Of a stretch of DNA of 64,000 nucleotides, positions 34,615 to 42,547 are shown in pieces (the stretch's first letter is position 1; each line of letters starts with the position of its first letter). Both the position numbers and the translations under genes were made by a program. Origin of the DNA: Spongilla lacustris (lineage: Eukaryota > Porifera > Demospongiae > Spongillida > Spongillidae); the NCBI GenBank assembly GCA_949361645.1, contig OX442425.1:7678818-7742817 (forward strand). The letters run 5' to 3'. The notes beneath the pieces were generated by a model. That model did no database searches and was not told where the DNA came from. It saw only the letters and a list, made by a program, of their open reading frames with translations.

Positions 34615-36012
34615 TGCACGCATGCACACGTACCAGCTTTGAGCACTTGGACAGATGTTGGGCACGACAATCCAAATCCGATTTGCGCTGTACACGTGTA
34701 GCTCCCCAGGTCACCGCCATCGGTAACGTTGATGAACAGACTGCTTCCCGTGCCCAAGTTGTAGTAGGTGACCGCACAGTGGCACGGACTGGAGTCGGCG
34801 TCAATGGACTGCTGGGGATCCTTGGTCCAGCTTACCCCGACACCAGCTGATCCGTCGTAGGAACAGTTAAGCCGCACTTGGTCTCCGAACTGAACAACGG
34901 TGCTAGGCGAGATGAATGTGAAGGCTGCGGGAAGGACGGCATGCGAGATATCGATGATGTTATATGAACGCATGCATCAGATGCATGCATATTGCTATTC
35001 TATACGCAATTGTATACATGATGATGCGCACATGCACATATTTCTGAATTAATATATGCAAAAGCCGAAAAGGTGACAATTGGATCACGTAACGCGTTTC
35101 GTATCCAGGTATTGTGCAGTATGTGGCAAAGCCGACATGTAGGTCTGAAAGATATCATATATACAATAAAACGTCATGTCCGGAGTAAAAACCTCAGCGG
35201 TTGCCAAGAAACATTACTGAATTGTACAGTTCACCTACCCTTATATCAACCTACCCTCATATCAACCTGGCGATTTTAGGCTAGGGTTTTGTGTTTCTAG
35301 CGATCGCCTAAGCCAACCGCTATAATGAGATTTAATTCGTGATAGAATCCATTCACAAAGTGAATCTCTTAGCGGTGCTTTGAGGTGATCGCTAGGAACA
35401 CAAAACCCTAGCCTAATATTACTATGAATAGGGCATATTTGCCCATTATTTACTTTACCCTTATATCAACCCCCGTGGTATACATGGGTTAGGGACACTG
35501 TATCAAACCTTTGCATTGTGAAGAAAGTGGAAACGCTCGGAGCCATTCCTTCCCGCTCGGACAGTTAGTACTGATCCTCCGGCCGATCCATTTCCTGATC
35601 CGACTTCTAGTATGCTGCCAACAGTAAGCTTAACATAATCTAACATATCAGGAACTTTTTTAATGGACGTATGGCTTTAAAAAGGCTCCTGGTATGTCAG
35701 ACTCTGTCAAGCTTACTGTTGGCAGCATACTAGAAGTTGGATCGTAGACCGGTGTAGTTCCGACCTTTCGGAGGACCGAATTGAAGATAGGAAAATAGGG
35801 AAGGTGGTATATATACCCTTAACAATATATACGTGCTACTATAGGCATACCGGGTAATAGCGGGTATTCACGTGCAAGCAGCAGTAGTCGATTTGGCTGT
35901 GAGCTACATGTAGTGACCCCAGTGACTTACGTTGACACTGCTGTGAAGTGACAATTTGCAAAGCCCAACAAGCCAGACAACAGAACCGCGGGTAGAGTTT
36001 CAAGCGCGACAT
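30541..36012 (-). CDS. Ig-domain transmembrane receptor, gene A (multi-exon, 3-prime end not found)
   Basis: Seven exons can be joined with a continuous frame: 35931-36012 (signal peptide), 34634-34924 (Ig1), 32045-32320 (Ig2), 31517-31774 (Ig3), 30846-30893 (stalk), 30644-30776 (transmembrane) and 30541-30584 (cytoplasmic). All borders are GT/AG on the minus strand, and the first five junctions are phase 1, the usual phase for shuffled Ig exons. The protein would be a type I cell-surface receptor or adhesion molecule with three extracellular Ig-like domains and a small basic start to its tail. Ligand and signalling partners are unknown. A paralogue with exons of matching length lies at 50311-52529. 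The Ig1-Ig2 intron contains a 1.9 kb transposon (copy B). The terminal exons and stop are not identified. No kinase or phosphatase domain was seen. Confidence 0.78.
30644..30776 (-). CDS. Gene A, transmembrane exon
   Basis: Encodes a Ser/Thr-rich lead (SHSSTTGSS), then a Gly/Val/Leu/Ile segment (VIGGVVGGVVAGLVLITVVA plus further aliphatics) ending in a stop-transfer RRGR. Acceptor GATGTAG, donor GTAAAC. A clear single-pass helix. Confidence 0.82.
30846..30893 (-). CDS. Gene A, putative stalk mini-exon
   Basis: 48 bases, phase 1 at both ends, reading SNSTTFTTIVPIVSP, a Thr/Ser-rich membrane-proximal stalk. Donor GTTAGG is weak and the acceptor choice is uncertain. Confidence 0.45.
31517..31774 (-). 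CDS. Gene A, Ig3 exon
   Basis: 258 bases, phase 1-1. Ig fold signature: ILCEAYGYP for strand B and TFQCKATNGFG for strand F, with an extra Cys pair (MGCP, MACS). Acceptor after a C/T tract (CTCCAACAG), donor GTATGC. Confidence 0.82.
31924..32005. repeat. (CA)n microsatellite in gene A intron
   Basis: About 40 CA units on the plus strand, that is (TG)n in the sense of gene A, starting about 40 bases after the Ig2 donor. Confidence 0.95.
32045..32320 (-). CDS. Gene A, Ig2 exon (lacks the disulphide cysteines)
   Basis: 276 bases, phase 1-1. Ig-like pattern VTFSVS ... VVWTKNGV ... LQLSNIQPGDRGQFVATATN. Ser replaces the strand-B Cys and Val the strand-F Cys, as also in gene B, so the fold would be held without the usual bridge. 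Confidence 0.8.
32510..34416 (-). mobile_element. Palindrome-rich DNA element, copy B, in the Ig1-Ig2 intron of gene A
   Basis: Long, almost perfect inverted ends: TATATGTTACGCGCAAAGCG at 32510 and its complement ending at 34416, continuing into TTTGCGCAATCCCGGG and GGATCC palindromes on both sides (32535-32690 and 34320-34400). The interior matches copy A (5530-7301) in inverted orientation. A 155-codon minus-strand frame sits inside (33568-34035). Confidence 0.78.
33568..34035 (-). CDS. Open frame inside element copy B, unknown function
   Basis: 155 codons without a recognised domain. A segment VMCSVHQLALETCDKYF weakly recalls the Cys/His-x-LAL region seen in hAT-type transposases, which would fit a transposase fragment, but no catalytic residues can be assigned. 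The counterpart in copy A (about 5870-6180, plus strand) is frameshifted, as expected for a decaying element gene. Confidence 0.3.
   Translation of the reverse strand: MNPAYGRPLIRKVVSVLSICNALIGAGSSRYIKFEVKKYVNCSTAIFVKKGNQGASLLGSCAYKWVYSNDRLKFWVKLHLDAVSVMCSVHQLALETCDKYFSSLIKKSVQDSNNTTVLAMLVNCMVYVEDFIMTVSTMRSCITYVTKKNSYSCMY
34511..34618. repeat. (CA)n microsatellite next to the Ig1 donor of gene A
   Basis: CA repeat with a few CATGCA interruptions, immediately beyond the donor of Ig1 (sense strand TG). Confidence 0.95.
34634..34924 (-). CDS. Gene A, Ig1 exon
   Basis: 291 bases. Classic C-W-C signature: RLNCSYDG, VSWTKD, DLGSYTCTAQ. The donor GTACGTGTGCATGCG runs straight into a (TG)n tract. 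Confidence 0.85.
35277..35415. mobile_element. 139-bp MITE in gene A intron
   Basis: Inverted ends TAGGCTAGGGTTTTGTGTT and complement, followed by a CTAGCGATC module on both sides. No coding capacity. It lies between the signal-peptide and Ig1 exons. Confidence 0.7.
35601..35740. mobile_element. 140-bp MITE in gene A intron
   Basis: Inverted ends CGACTTCTAGTATGCTGCCA and complement (GGCAGCATACTAGAAGTTGG), stems continue with ACAGTAAGCTT. Hairpin-forming, non-coding. Confidence 0.75.
35931..36012 (-). CDS. Gene A, signal-peptide exon
   Basis: ATG at 36012. Reads MSRLKLYPRFCCLACWALQI then VTSQQCQ, a hydrophobic leader with a plausible cleavage after the Thr-Ser. Donor GTAAGTCAC, phase 1. The same exon structure in gene B supports the start. 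Confidence 0.75.
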
Positions 36013-37122
36013 GGCTGGAGAAATTGTTCATAGGTAATTACATGCAGGGCTGTGCGTGCTAGTGCGTCTCCACTGACACTGTCAAGAGAAGTCATATTCA
36101 GGCCAAACCATGAATAGTGATAGCCACACGGGGATTATGACAGCCACACGGGGATTATGACAGCCACACGGGGATTATAATATAGTCATGCCTGGAGGCA
36201 TAACTTTCCGACGCCGGTATATACGGTTAATTATTTTGTTATGCAATCACTGCATGCATGCACTCAAATATGAGATGTTCTTAATTAACACAGTTAAGAA
36301 ATCATATGGGCGAGACATGGCACAGTTGGCTGATAACGGTGTACGGCGGGAAAGAATGACCAAGACGTTGTGCGTTGGGTTTTCTATATGAGGAAGATCA
36401 GTGATGGAGGCTTCAGTATATCTACCTAACCACAAGATGACAAACTACCATCCCGCACAGGTATATGGACCGGTATAAGTATAAGATTCACAAGTAAATA
36501 AAAACATTCTCTATGAGAAAGTTTGTGTTATATAGGATTTGAAGGCAATATATAGTGGTGTAAAAAGCAGGGAAACAAGAGTTGAATGATAAGAAAAAAC
36601 TAAATAGTCCTATATTTAGCCCAGCACACGCTGTAGGACAATACATTCTTCATGCATGTGCTAAATATAGGATTGTTGAGTTTTTCCTTATCATTCAGCC
36701 CTTGTCCTGCTTTTTACACCACTAGTACTATTGCCTTCAAATCCTATATACCACCAACTTTCTCAGAGAGAATTCTTTTTTTACTTGTTTCATTGCTTTT
36801 TATTCATAATTGGATGCTAGCTTTCAACAGTCTAAATATACTGATTCAATTTGCAACAGACATTTCATCACTATTAGTCTTATATACTGACCCCAATAGT
36901 GGAGAGTACTCTGCATTTTAAAATGCAACAAGGACCATTAAATAATAGCCTCCGATGTTGCAATTATGATACCATGAATAGAGTGGAACCACTTATTTCA
37001 ATCTGAATTTAGTGTATATGTCATTTACATAATAATCATGTATATCTACATGTCATAACCAGAAATAACTCAGCCATGGATGATACATATTGTTCAGTCC
37101 ATAAACAATGTTATGCTCAGTT
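36013..37122. other. Upstream flank of gene A
   Basis: Contains a three-copy 20-base tandem repeat (GCCACACGGGGATTATGACA, 36122-36178) and a 0.3 kb hairpin MITE (36490-36788). The promoter of gene A should be in the first few hundred bases but I cannot point to a convincing core element. Confidence 0.5.
36490..36788. mobile_element. Hairpin MITE, 0.3 kb
   Basis: Inverted ends ACAAGTAAATAAAAACATTC (right arm variant ACAAGTAAAAAAAGAATTC) with modules GAGAAAGTT, TATAGGATTTGAAGGC and GTGTAAAAAGCAGG mirrored. Same family as 41065-41348. Confidence 0.78.
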
Positions 37123-37224
37123 TTAGTACTGATACCGTCCAGTGAAACTGTTACTCTCCGGCTCCAGCTCTCTTGATATGACAGCAACAGGTGTATCCAC
37201 CATCGCTTCCTTTATTACAGTGTT
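37123..37224 (-). CDS. Possible terminal exon of a minus-strand gene
   Basis: Acceptor TTTTAATTTACAG is followed by 33 sense codons and a stop: reads EAMVDTPVAVISRELEPESN and ends SFTGRYQY. This looks like the end of a cytoplasmic tail with a tyrosine near the C-terminus. Being upstream of gene A, it would belong to a gene starting further right, possibly gene B (50311-52529) across a transposon-filled intron; that link is inference. A second frame is also open for most of the exon, so it is not secure. Confidence 0.35.
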   Translation of the reverse strand, partial: NTVIKEAMVDTPVAVISRELEPESNSFTGRYQY

Positions 37225-38225
37225 CTGTAAATTAAAATGATCTGTGTTAACTCAACTTGTAAAGAGTATACATGTAGATATACATGTATATGTTTCATAC
37301 TCTGGCAGCAGTGTATCAGAAGCTGATACACTTTCTTTTTGAGGAAAGTACAATGTAGGTGCAGGTGCAGAATAATGCGTCATCGTCACACATGTGACCA
37401 TTGAGGTCACGTGCACCTCACTCCATGCACCAGGGGAGGAGTAGGTAAGGAGAGGAGTAGGGTAGTAGTAGGTAAGGGGAGGAGTAGAGGTAGTAGTAGG
37501 TAAGGGTTCCCACGCCAAAAATAGGTATGGATACTTTTTTAATACCCTACAGATGTATATTTAATTCCTCATTCGCACTCCGACTGCGCATGCGCGGGCT
37601 TGAACACTGATATCGGACGTTACGGGAAGACGTTCAACTGGTTTACATTAATTAGACACAATGAAATGAGCCGATTGTACCATCACTAACGTTTTAATAT
37701 ATTCAGTGCCACTTAAGCTGTCATATTTATATATCGCACCTCATCTGCAACCCTCAGTCTCTTGGAAGCCGAAACACTTCAACTCCAAATATTTCTCATG
37801 AGGCTCATCTTGATGTGCATGTATAGTTGCTGAAAAATTTCTGGTGTGACAACCGCGGCAGGATGAATTTAAAATTCAGCTTACATACTTTGATATCAAT
37901 GTTTTCAACCCTTTTGCCGGCTATGTGAAGCATCTCTTCCTCAGTCCGGCCCCGCTTCGTTCTGCCATCAAAATGGCTTAGAAGTTCACTACCGCCTCGT
38001 TTTCTCTCCTACCCGGCTTTGAATCAAGCTATATGTATCCTACAGCTTCTTCCCCGGGCACTATTTTTATACGCACCCCAACAATGTAATATTAAAATAA
38101 GGCCTGGGGACGAGGCTCTAGCTAGGATATACCTGTATAATCAATAATAAAATTAAGTACGTATGTATAACCTTTGTGCGTTCCAAAATGAAGCCAACAT
38201 AGTAAATCAATATTAATAATTATTA
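37225..38225. other. Non-coding stretch with GGAGTAGG repeats
   Basis: 37430-37505 has GGAGTAGGTAAG-type imperfect repeats. The minus-strand frame in 37252-37420 (ending LYFPQKESVSASDTLLPEYE) could be part of an exon preceding 37123-37224 but lacks clear splice borders. Nothing else recognised. Confidence 0.35.
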
Positions 38226-38305
38226 CAGTGCCAGACCGTTTATACGGAAAATAATTAATATCAGCTCTATCGAGAGTTACGGCAGTAACTCTCATATAGG
38301 ATTTG

Positions 38306-38336
<31 letters not shown>

Positions 38337-38427
38337 CGTAAAACTTATTAATATAGGATATAAATATTCGAATATACAGCAAATGCACAATATGAGTTAG
38401 ATGATTAAATTAAATGACATTGATCAA

Positions 38428-40145
38428 CTAGATGCTTTCTAGTCCAGAGTGAACCTGCACTAGCTCTACAGGGAGAGGGACACTGCAAGGTACGCGCCCC
38501 TTTGATGAACGAGCTCCTCTGGTGCATAGGATGGATGAACGGAGGAGAGAAAAGGACAGACGGCATCGCAACCATCCAATGGTTTGGCTGTAGGATGAGT
38601 TCCATTTGGAAGCTAGCCGGTCTGCAAGGCAGTGGAGAGTACGATTGGGGTTTTTCTTTTTCATGTCTGCGGTAGCAAGCACTGGGTGTGGGTGTGGTGT
38701 TAGATGGAGCAAGTGGGTTGAGAACTCTGACATCAAAAAACGTTTTTTCAAAGTGGCCACCCCAGAAGCCATCAGCTGCAATGTCTGATCTTGCTCCAAT
38801 GTCAGTGATGGTAGAGGCAAGTTTGAAGGTTTCTCTGGTAACTGGTTGTAGGTTTGGTTCGATGGTTACATTGTGACACACTTCAGACAGCAAATTTGCA
38901 GTGAGGTTCCGAATCTCATTGTGGCGTAGGGTAGGATAACCTCCAAAAGGACATGAGAGTGCATGTTCCGTAGTGAATGATTTCCCACAAATGCAATGTG
39001 AAGGTGTGTTAGGAGGGTCCCATCCATATCTAAGTGCAAGGGCATCACGAAAGGCACCTTTGTGCAAAGCAAAGCCGTGTTCAGAGATAGGAAGAGTGGT
39101 AAGCCAGCTGGAAGCACCCTTCTCTTAAGTAAGGACCATTGATCTCTGGGAAGACTCAGACAACTGTGGTAATAGGTTGGCTGCTGTGTCTTGGGTTTGC
39201 TGTTGCTTCGATTGATGAAGTTGTTTTTTGGCCTGGATTTGTGCCTCAATTACACTGAGTGGATAGTGTGTTTTCTTTTGCAGAATGAGGTCATATAATG
39301 GCTTTGTGACTGTCATTGAAGCATCAAACTCAATGGCTGACAGATTGGTGGGGATGGTGAAGCCAAGACCGCCTAGTCTTGGAGGCAAGGACAAAAGTAG
39401 TCGCTCAAGATCGCCAGGAGGAGCTCTACCAGTTAGGGATGGGATAAGGTTTGACCTTATTATGTCTTCAATGGGTGTAAAAAACCTGCCTATGTTTGGA
39501 ACAGTCCTGGCAAGGTAAGTCCATTGGTGAACCACACTGTGAGTGAATGCTGCAAAGATCGCATGTGGTTGAGTGATTGCAATTGAACATAAGGTCTTCA
39601 GTTGTAGGTACCACTTAGCAACCTTCTTTTGAATAGATTGTGCTACATATATATGTTTCTGTACCAAGAGGTGCTCCGAGGTGTGGTCTGCCCTCACTTG
39701 TTATGTTCACATTTGTGCCTAGAAAGGCTGAAGTGGCGGAGGCAAGGTGTGCATCTTTAACCACTAACCATGTTTTTGTGGCATTGGCATAATAGCCATA
39801 GGAGGGTCCAATGGTAGTGATTTTTTCCCACCATTCTCTTAGATTGTGTATGGTTCCAGTGGCTGAGGCATCATCAGCATACCATACTTGGAGGATATGC
39901 TGTATGAGTGGCAGGATGCCCAGGGCATACATAGGCATTGCAAGCGGGTCCCCCTGTGTTGTTCCTTCCCTTGAAAAGATGATGGTATCTTGGACGAACA
40001 ATTCAGTGGCTGCACGATATGTGTTAATTAGAATTGTGGCAAAAGCAGGGCACATAATTTGAATGTTGCGGAGAGCTGCTTCACATAGGATTTGTGCCGT
40101 ATCATGAATATCGTTAAAAAACCGCGTCCCGCGTGGATAACTCAC
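38428..40145 (-). pseudogene. Non-LTR reverse transcriptase with C-terminal endonuclease-like region, frameshifted
   Basis: The minus strand from 40145 reads into a reverse-transcriptase palm: SREGTTQGDPLAMPMYALGI and the catalytic VWYADDASATG, then ATKTWLVVKD and TSEGRPHLGAPLG. A frameshift near 39640 leads into a thumb region (VAKWYLQLKTLCSIAITQP, LPPRLGGLGF). Further shifts near 39125 and 39065 lead to HKGAFRDALALRYGW, a Cys/His knuckle (CICGKSFTTEHALSCPFGG, RHNEIR) and a GFWGGHFEKTFFDVRVLNP stretch that resembles the endonuclease core. A last shift near 38650, with loss of about 40 codons, gives WLRCRLSFSLLRSSI and ends at 38428. The 5-prime part of the reverse transcriptase (fingers) is missing. 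It is a dead copy of the same broad lineage as 29123-29990. Confidence 0.85.
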
Positions 40146-40289
40146 GAACCGAGAAACGGATAGCGTAGCTCTTTATTGCTATCGATCCACAATGGAAAGA
40201 CGATCATTTTCATATTTTGTTCAAGTCGCCAGACCGTTTACTTTAAGAGAACAAAAAAGCTCGTGTTCTCGTTCCCAGACCGTAATTTG

Positions 40290-40330
40290 TCCATAGTCGT
40301 CGTCGTCGTCATCGTCGTCGTCGTCGGTGT
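40290..40330 (+). repeat. (GTC)n short repeat
   Basis: About twelve GTC/ATC triplets in a row, with TCATCGTC interruption; non-coding context. Confidence 0.9.
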
Positions 40331-40730
40331 CTTTATGGGTGAGTAGATAGGAAAGGTTTTAAAGAGCGCCAGTTACACTAAAAATCGTAGAATTTCCTGA
40401 CAATACATCTTCAGATATCATATATTTAAATAAAGCATGTAACCGATATACGAAATTTGCAGCTGTTCTCGCGCGCCAAGATATACGTACGTAATATAGA
40501 GAGCTAGAGTTGCCTATATTAAAACCGTTTCCATGACAATGTTTCACAAAATGTATCGTGATATGATTGGAACAGGTGGGAGTTTCATTTATATTTATAG
40601 TTTTGCTCACCATTTTAAGCTAGCGAAGTTGTTTTTGTCAAATTGCTTTATGGCTACGAAAGAGGAAAACTAAGCGAAGAGAGGAATACCTCCTAAATCG
40701 AGGCTATGAGTAAGAGTCCTCCCCAGTTCG

Positions 40731-40924
40731 GATGCTGAACAAAGGCGGGCGTCTGCTCGTGACATGTACAGAGCAAATCTGAGTCGAAGGAAAAGAATTC
40801 TGTTGCGGTGCGAGCTTCTAAGATGCGACGTTATGAACTGAATTCAGACGAGAAACGAGCTTCTACGAGGGAAAGCTTGGCGCGCGAGTTTCTAACTAAT
40901 GGAACAGCTGCAAATGTAACATAA
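40731..40924 (+). pseudogene. Remnant of a basic Ala/Ser/Arg-repeat protein segment
   Basis: Frame one gives AEQRRASARDMYRANLSRRK; after a shift near 40795 a second frame gives VRASKMRRYELNSDEKRAST and then RESLAREFLTNG to a stop at 40924. Repeated RAS-R-Y-x-x-N units of this kind are found at the N-terminus of some Helitron or OTU-type element proteins; the assignment is tentative. Confidence 0.3.
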
Positions 40925-41064
40925 CTGTAAACATTGTGTTGCTAGGCAATAAACTAAAATGGGAATTACAATAAAGGCTGGATTTTATCGTACGATCGTC
41001 TATCTACATTGTACTACATGTACACCTGTATACTAGTAGTCAATTATTAAAAAAAATGAATGAA

Positions 41065-41348
41065 ACAAGATATAAAAAACATTCTCTCTGAGAAAGTTAG
41101 TGGTATATAGGATTTGAAGGCAATGGTGGTGTAAAAAGGAAGGGAACAAGGGATTCAGTGGAGATACAATGATTATTCCTATATTTAGCAACATAATTGT
41201 AATGACGTTCTATACAGTGCTAAATATAGGAATAATCATTGTATCTCCACTGAATCCCTTGTTCCCTTCCTTTTTACACCACCATTGCCTTCAAATCCTA
41301 TATACCACTAACTTTCTCAGAGAGCTAGAATGTTTTTTATATCTTGTT
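41065..41348. mobile_element. Near-perfect hairpin MITE, 284 bp
   Basis: Left arm AACAAGATATAAAAAACATT... and right arm its complement. The stem is about 115 bases and nearly mismatch-free apart from a short loop near 41190-41215. Same modules as 36490-36788 (GAGAAAGTTAGTGGTATATA, GATTTGAAGGCAATG). Inserted within the 3.3 kb element. Confidence 0.85.
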
Positions 41349-41531
41349 ATAAATAAGGCATGCATATTCATTGGCAATTAGTGGCAACTTGCATGTGTAC
41401 GTTTAAAATGATGAATACATTTGGGGATTTAAAAAATATATATATCATTGTCAAAGTTTTCCACTTAATTGTAGCTAATGAATTTTGCATATAATCGAGC
41501 TGATTCTTTCCGTATAAACGGTCGGGCACTG

Positions 41532-41875
41532 TACGTTTCAACTTTGGATCATTGCCATGCACCAATGAAATCATCATTGCTTTTAGCCATAAGAATTTTA
41601 CATAATACCGGTAACGACTATTGATGATTATAATTAATTTAGGGATTCAATGTATAGGGTATGATGAAGGGTAAAGGATTAAAATGTATGCATGTAACAA
41701 AAACCGAGAAAGCAATCTTATAATATCTTGTTATGCGTGACAGCGTGAGAGGTACATGCGTGCATGCAGCTAGGCATCATGCATAACGCATGCAGGATTA
41801 TACAAGTATAGTATAGCCGATACTGCATGCCGGCATGACGCCGTTATTTTTAAAATTGACTTTTTATGTTTTCAG
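41532..41875. other. Intergenic
   Basis: AT-rich, with GCATGC-type words; no feature recognised apart from the polypyrimidine stretch leading into the tyrosinase-like remnant. Confidence 0.4.
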
Positions 41876-42120
41876 AACGTTGTAGCGGATCTTCTACTGC
41901 ATGGGACAGTATGACTCCAGAGGGCGGCGCTGTTCTTGCCAGAATGGTGTTCTTGTCAGAGTGAGAAAGGAGAGGCATTCTTTGACTCCGGGCGAGTTAC
42001 ACTGACACCGTTGTAAAAGCAAGCAGAGTGTACCAGACCTGCTTCAGTAATCTGATCAATATGCACTACCAATACTTCAATGGTTTCGGGATCCACGGAG
42101 GGCACGACGCTTTCTTTCAG
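41876..42120 (+). pseudogene. Tyrosinase exon fragment, broken copy of 1-715
   Basis: Following an intact acceptor (TATGTTTTCAG), the sequence matches the 5-prime third of the tyrosinase exon: CGxTGTAGCGGATCTTCTAC, then the RRCSCQNGVLV and VRKE...HSLTP segments. At least three indels break the frame (the first near 41905), and an in-frame stop appears within about 30 codons in the first frame. It ends at HGG..AFFQ, right where the FLPWHRW copper motif should begin, so both copper sites are missing. It is on the opposite strand to the exon at the left edge, 41 kb away. Confidence 0.82.
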
Positions 42121-42547
42121 TCTTCGACCCTCACAAAGTCGGCCGCCTATGCTATACTGATGTGTATGTGTACTAGTAGTATATCATCACATGTATAAAT
42201 GTACATATATGCATAGATAATAGAGTAGAAGGATTGGACAATAAACACTGCTTCACGCTCCTCGTACTCAGACCGCTTCACTCATCGATGAAGTTACGGG
42301 TAGCGGATCAAGAGCTACTGGCCCAGTTTTTCTTCTAAACAATGTGAAAAGGAAAGAAAGAGTGATCACAACTCTCTCCCCCCCCCCCCCCCCCACCCCC
42401 ACCCCCACCATAATGCAACTAAACAAAATTATAATCAATAACCTTCAATAGTATAAATCCCCTCGTACTATTATGGCATTAGTAAAATGGATCACCCGTT
42501 TGGAAATTTTTTCACAACTAAACCCAGAGCTCGGTTACGGGCGATTG
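42121..42547. other. Intergenic with poly-C run
   Basis: Poly-C at 42379-42394 followed by CACCCCCACCCCC. Otherwise no feature recognised. Confidence 0.45.

Larger units (their letters stand above)
38226..41531. mobile_element. 3.3 kb TA-flanked DNA element with 25-bp inverted ends
   Basis: Left end CAGTGCCAGACCGTTTATAC then GGAAA at 38226 and its complement (one mismatch) ending 41531; both are bordered by TA, consistent with a 2-bp target duplication. The interior holds a reverse-transcriptase pseudogene (38428-40145), a basic coding remnant (about 40731) and a hairpin MITE (41065), so it acts as a container of nested insertions. No transposase of its own seen. Confidence 0.55.
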
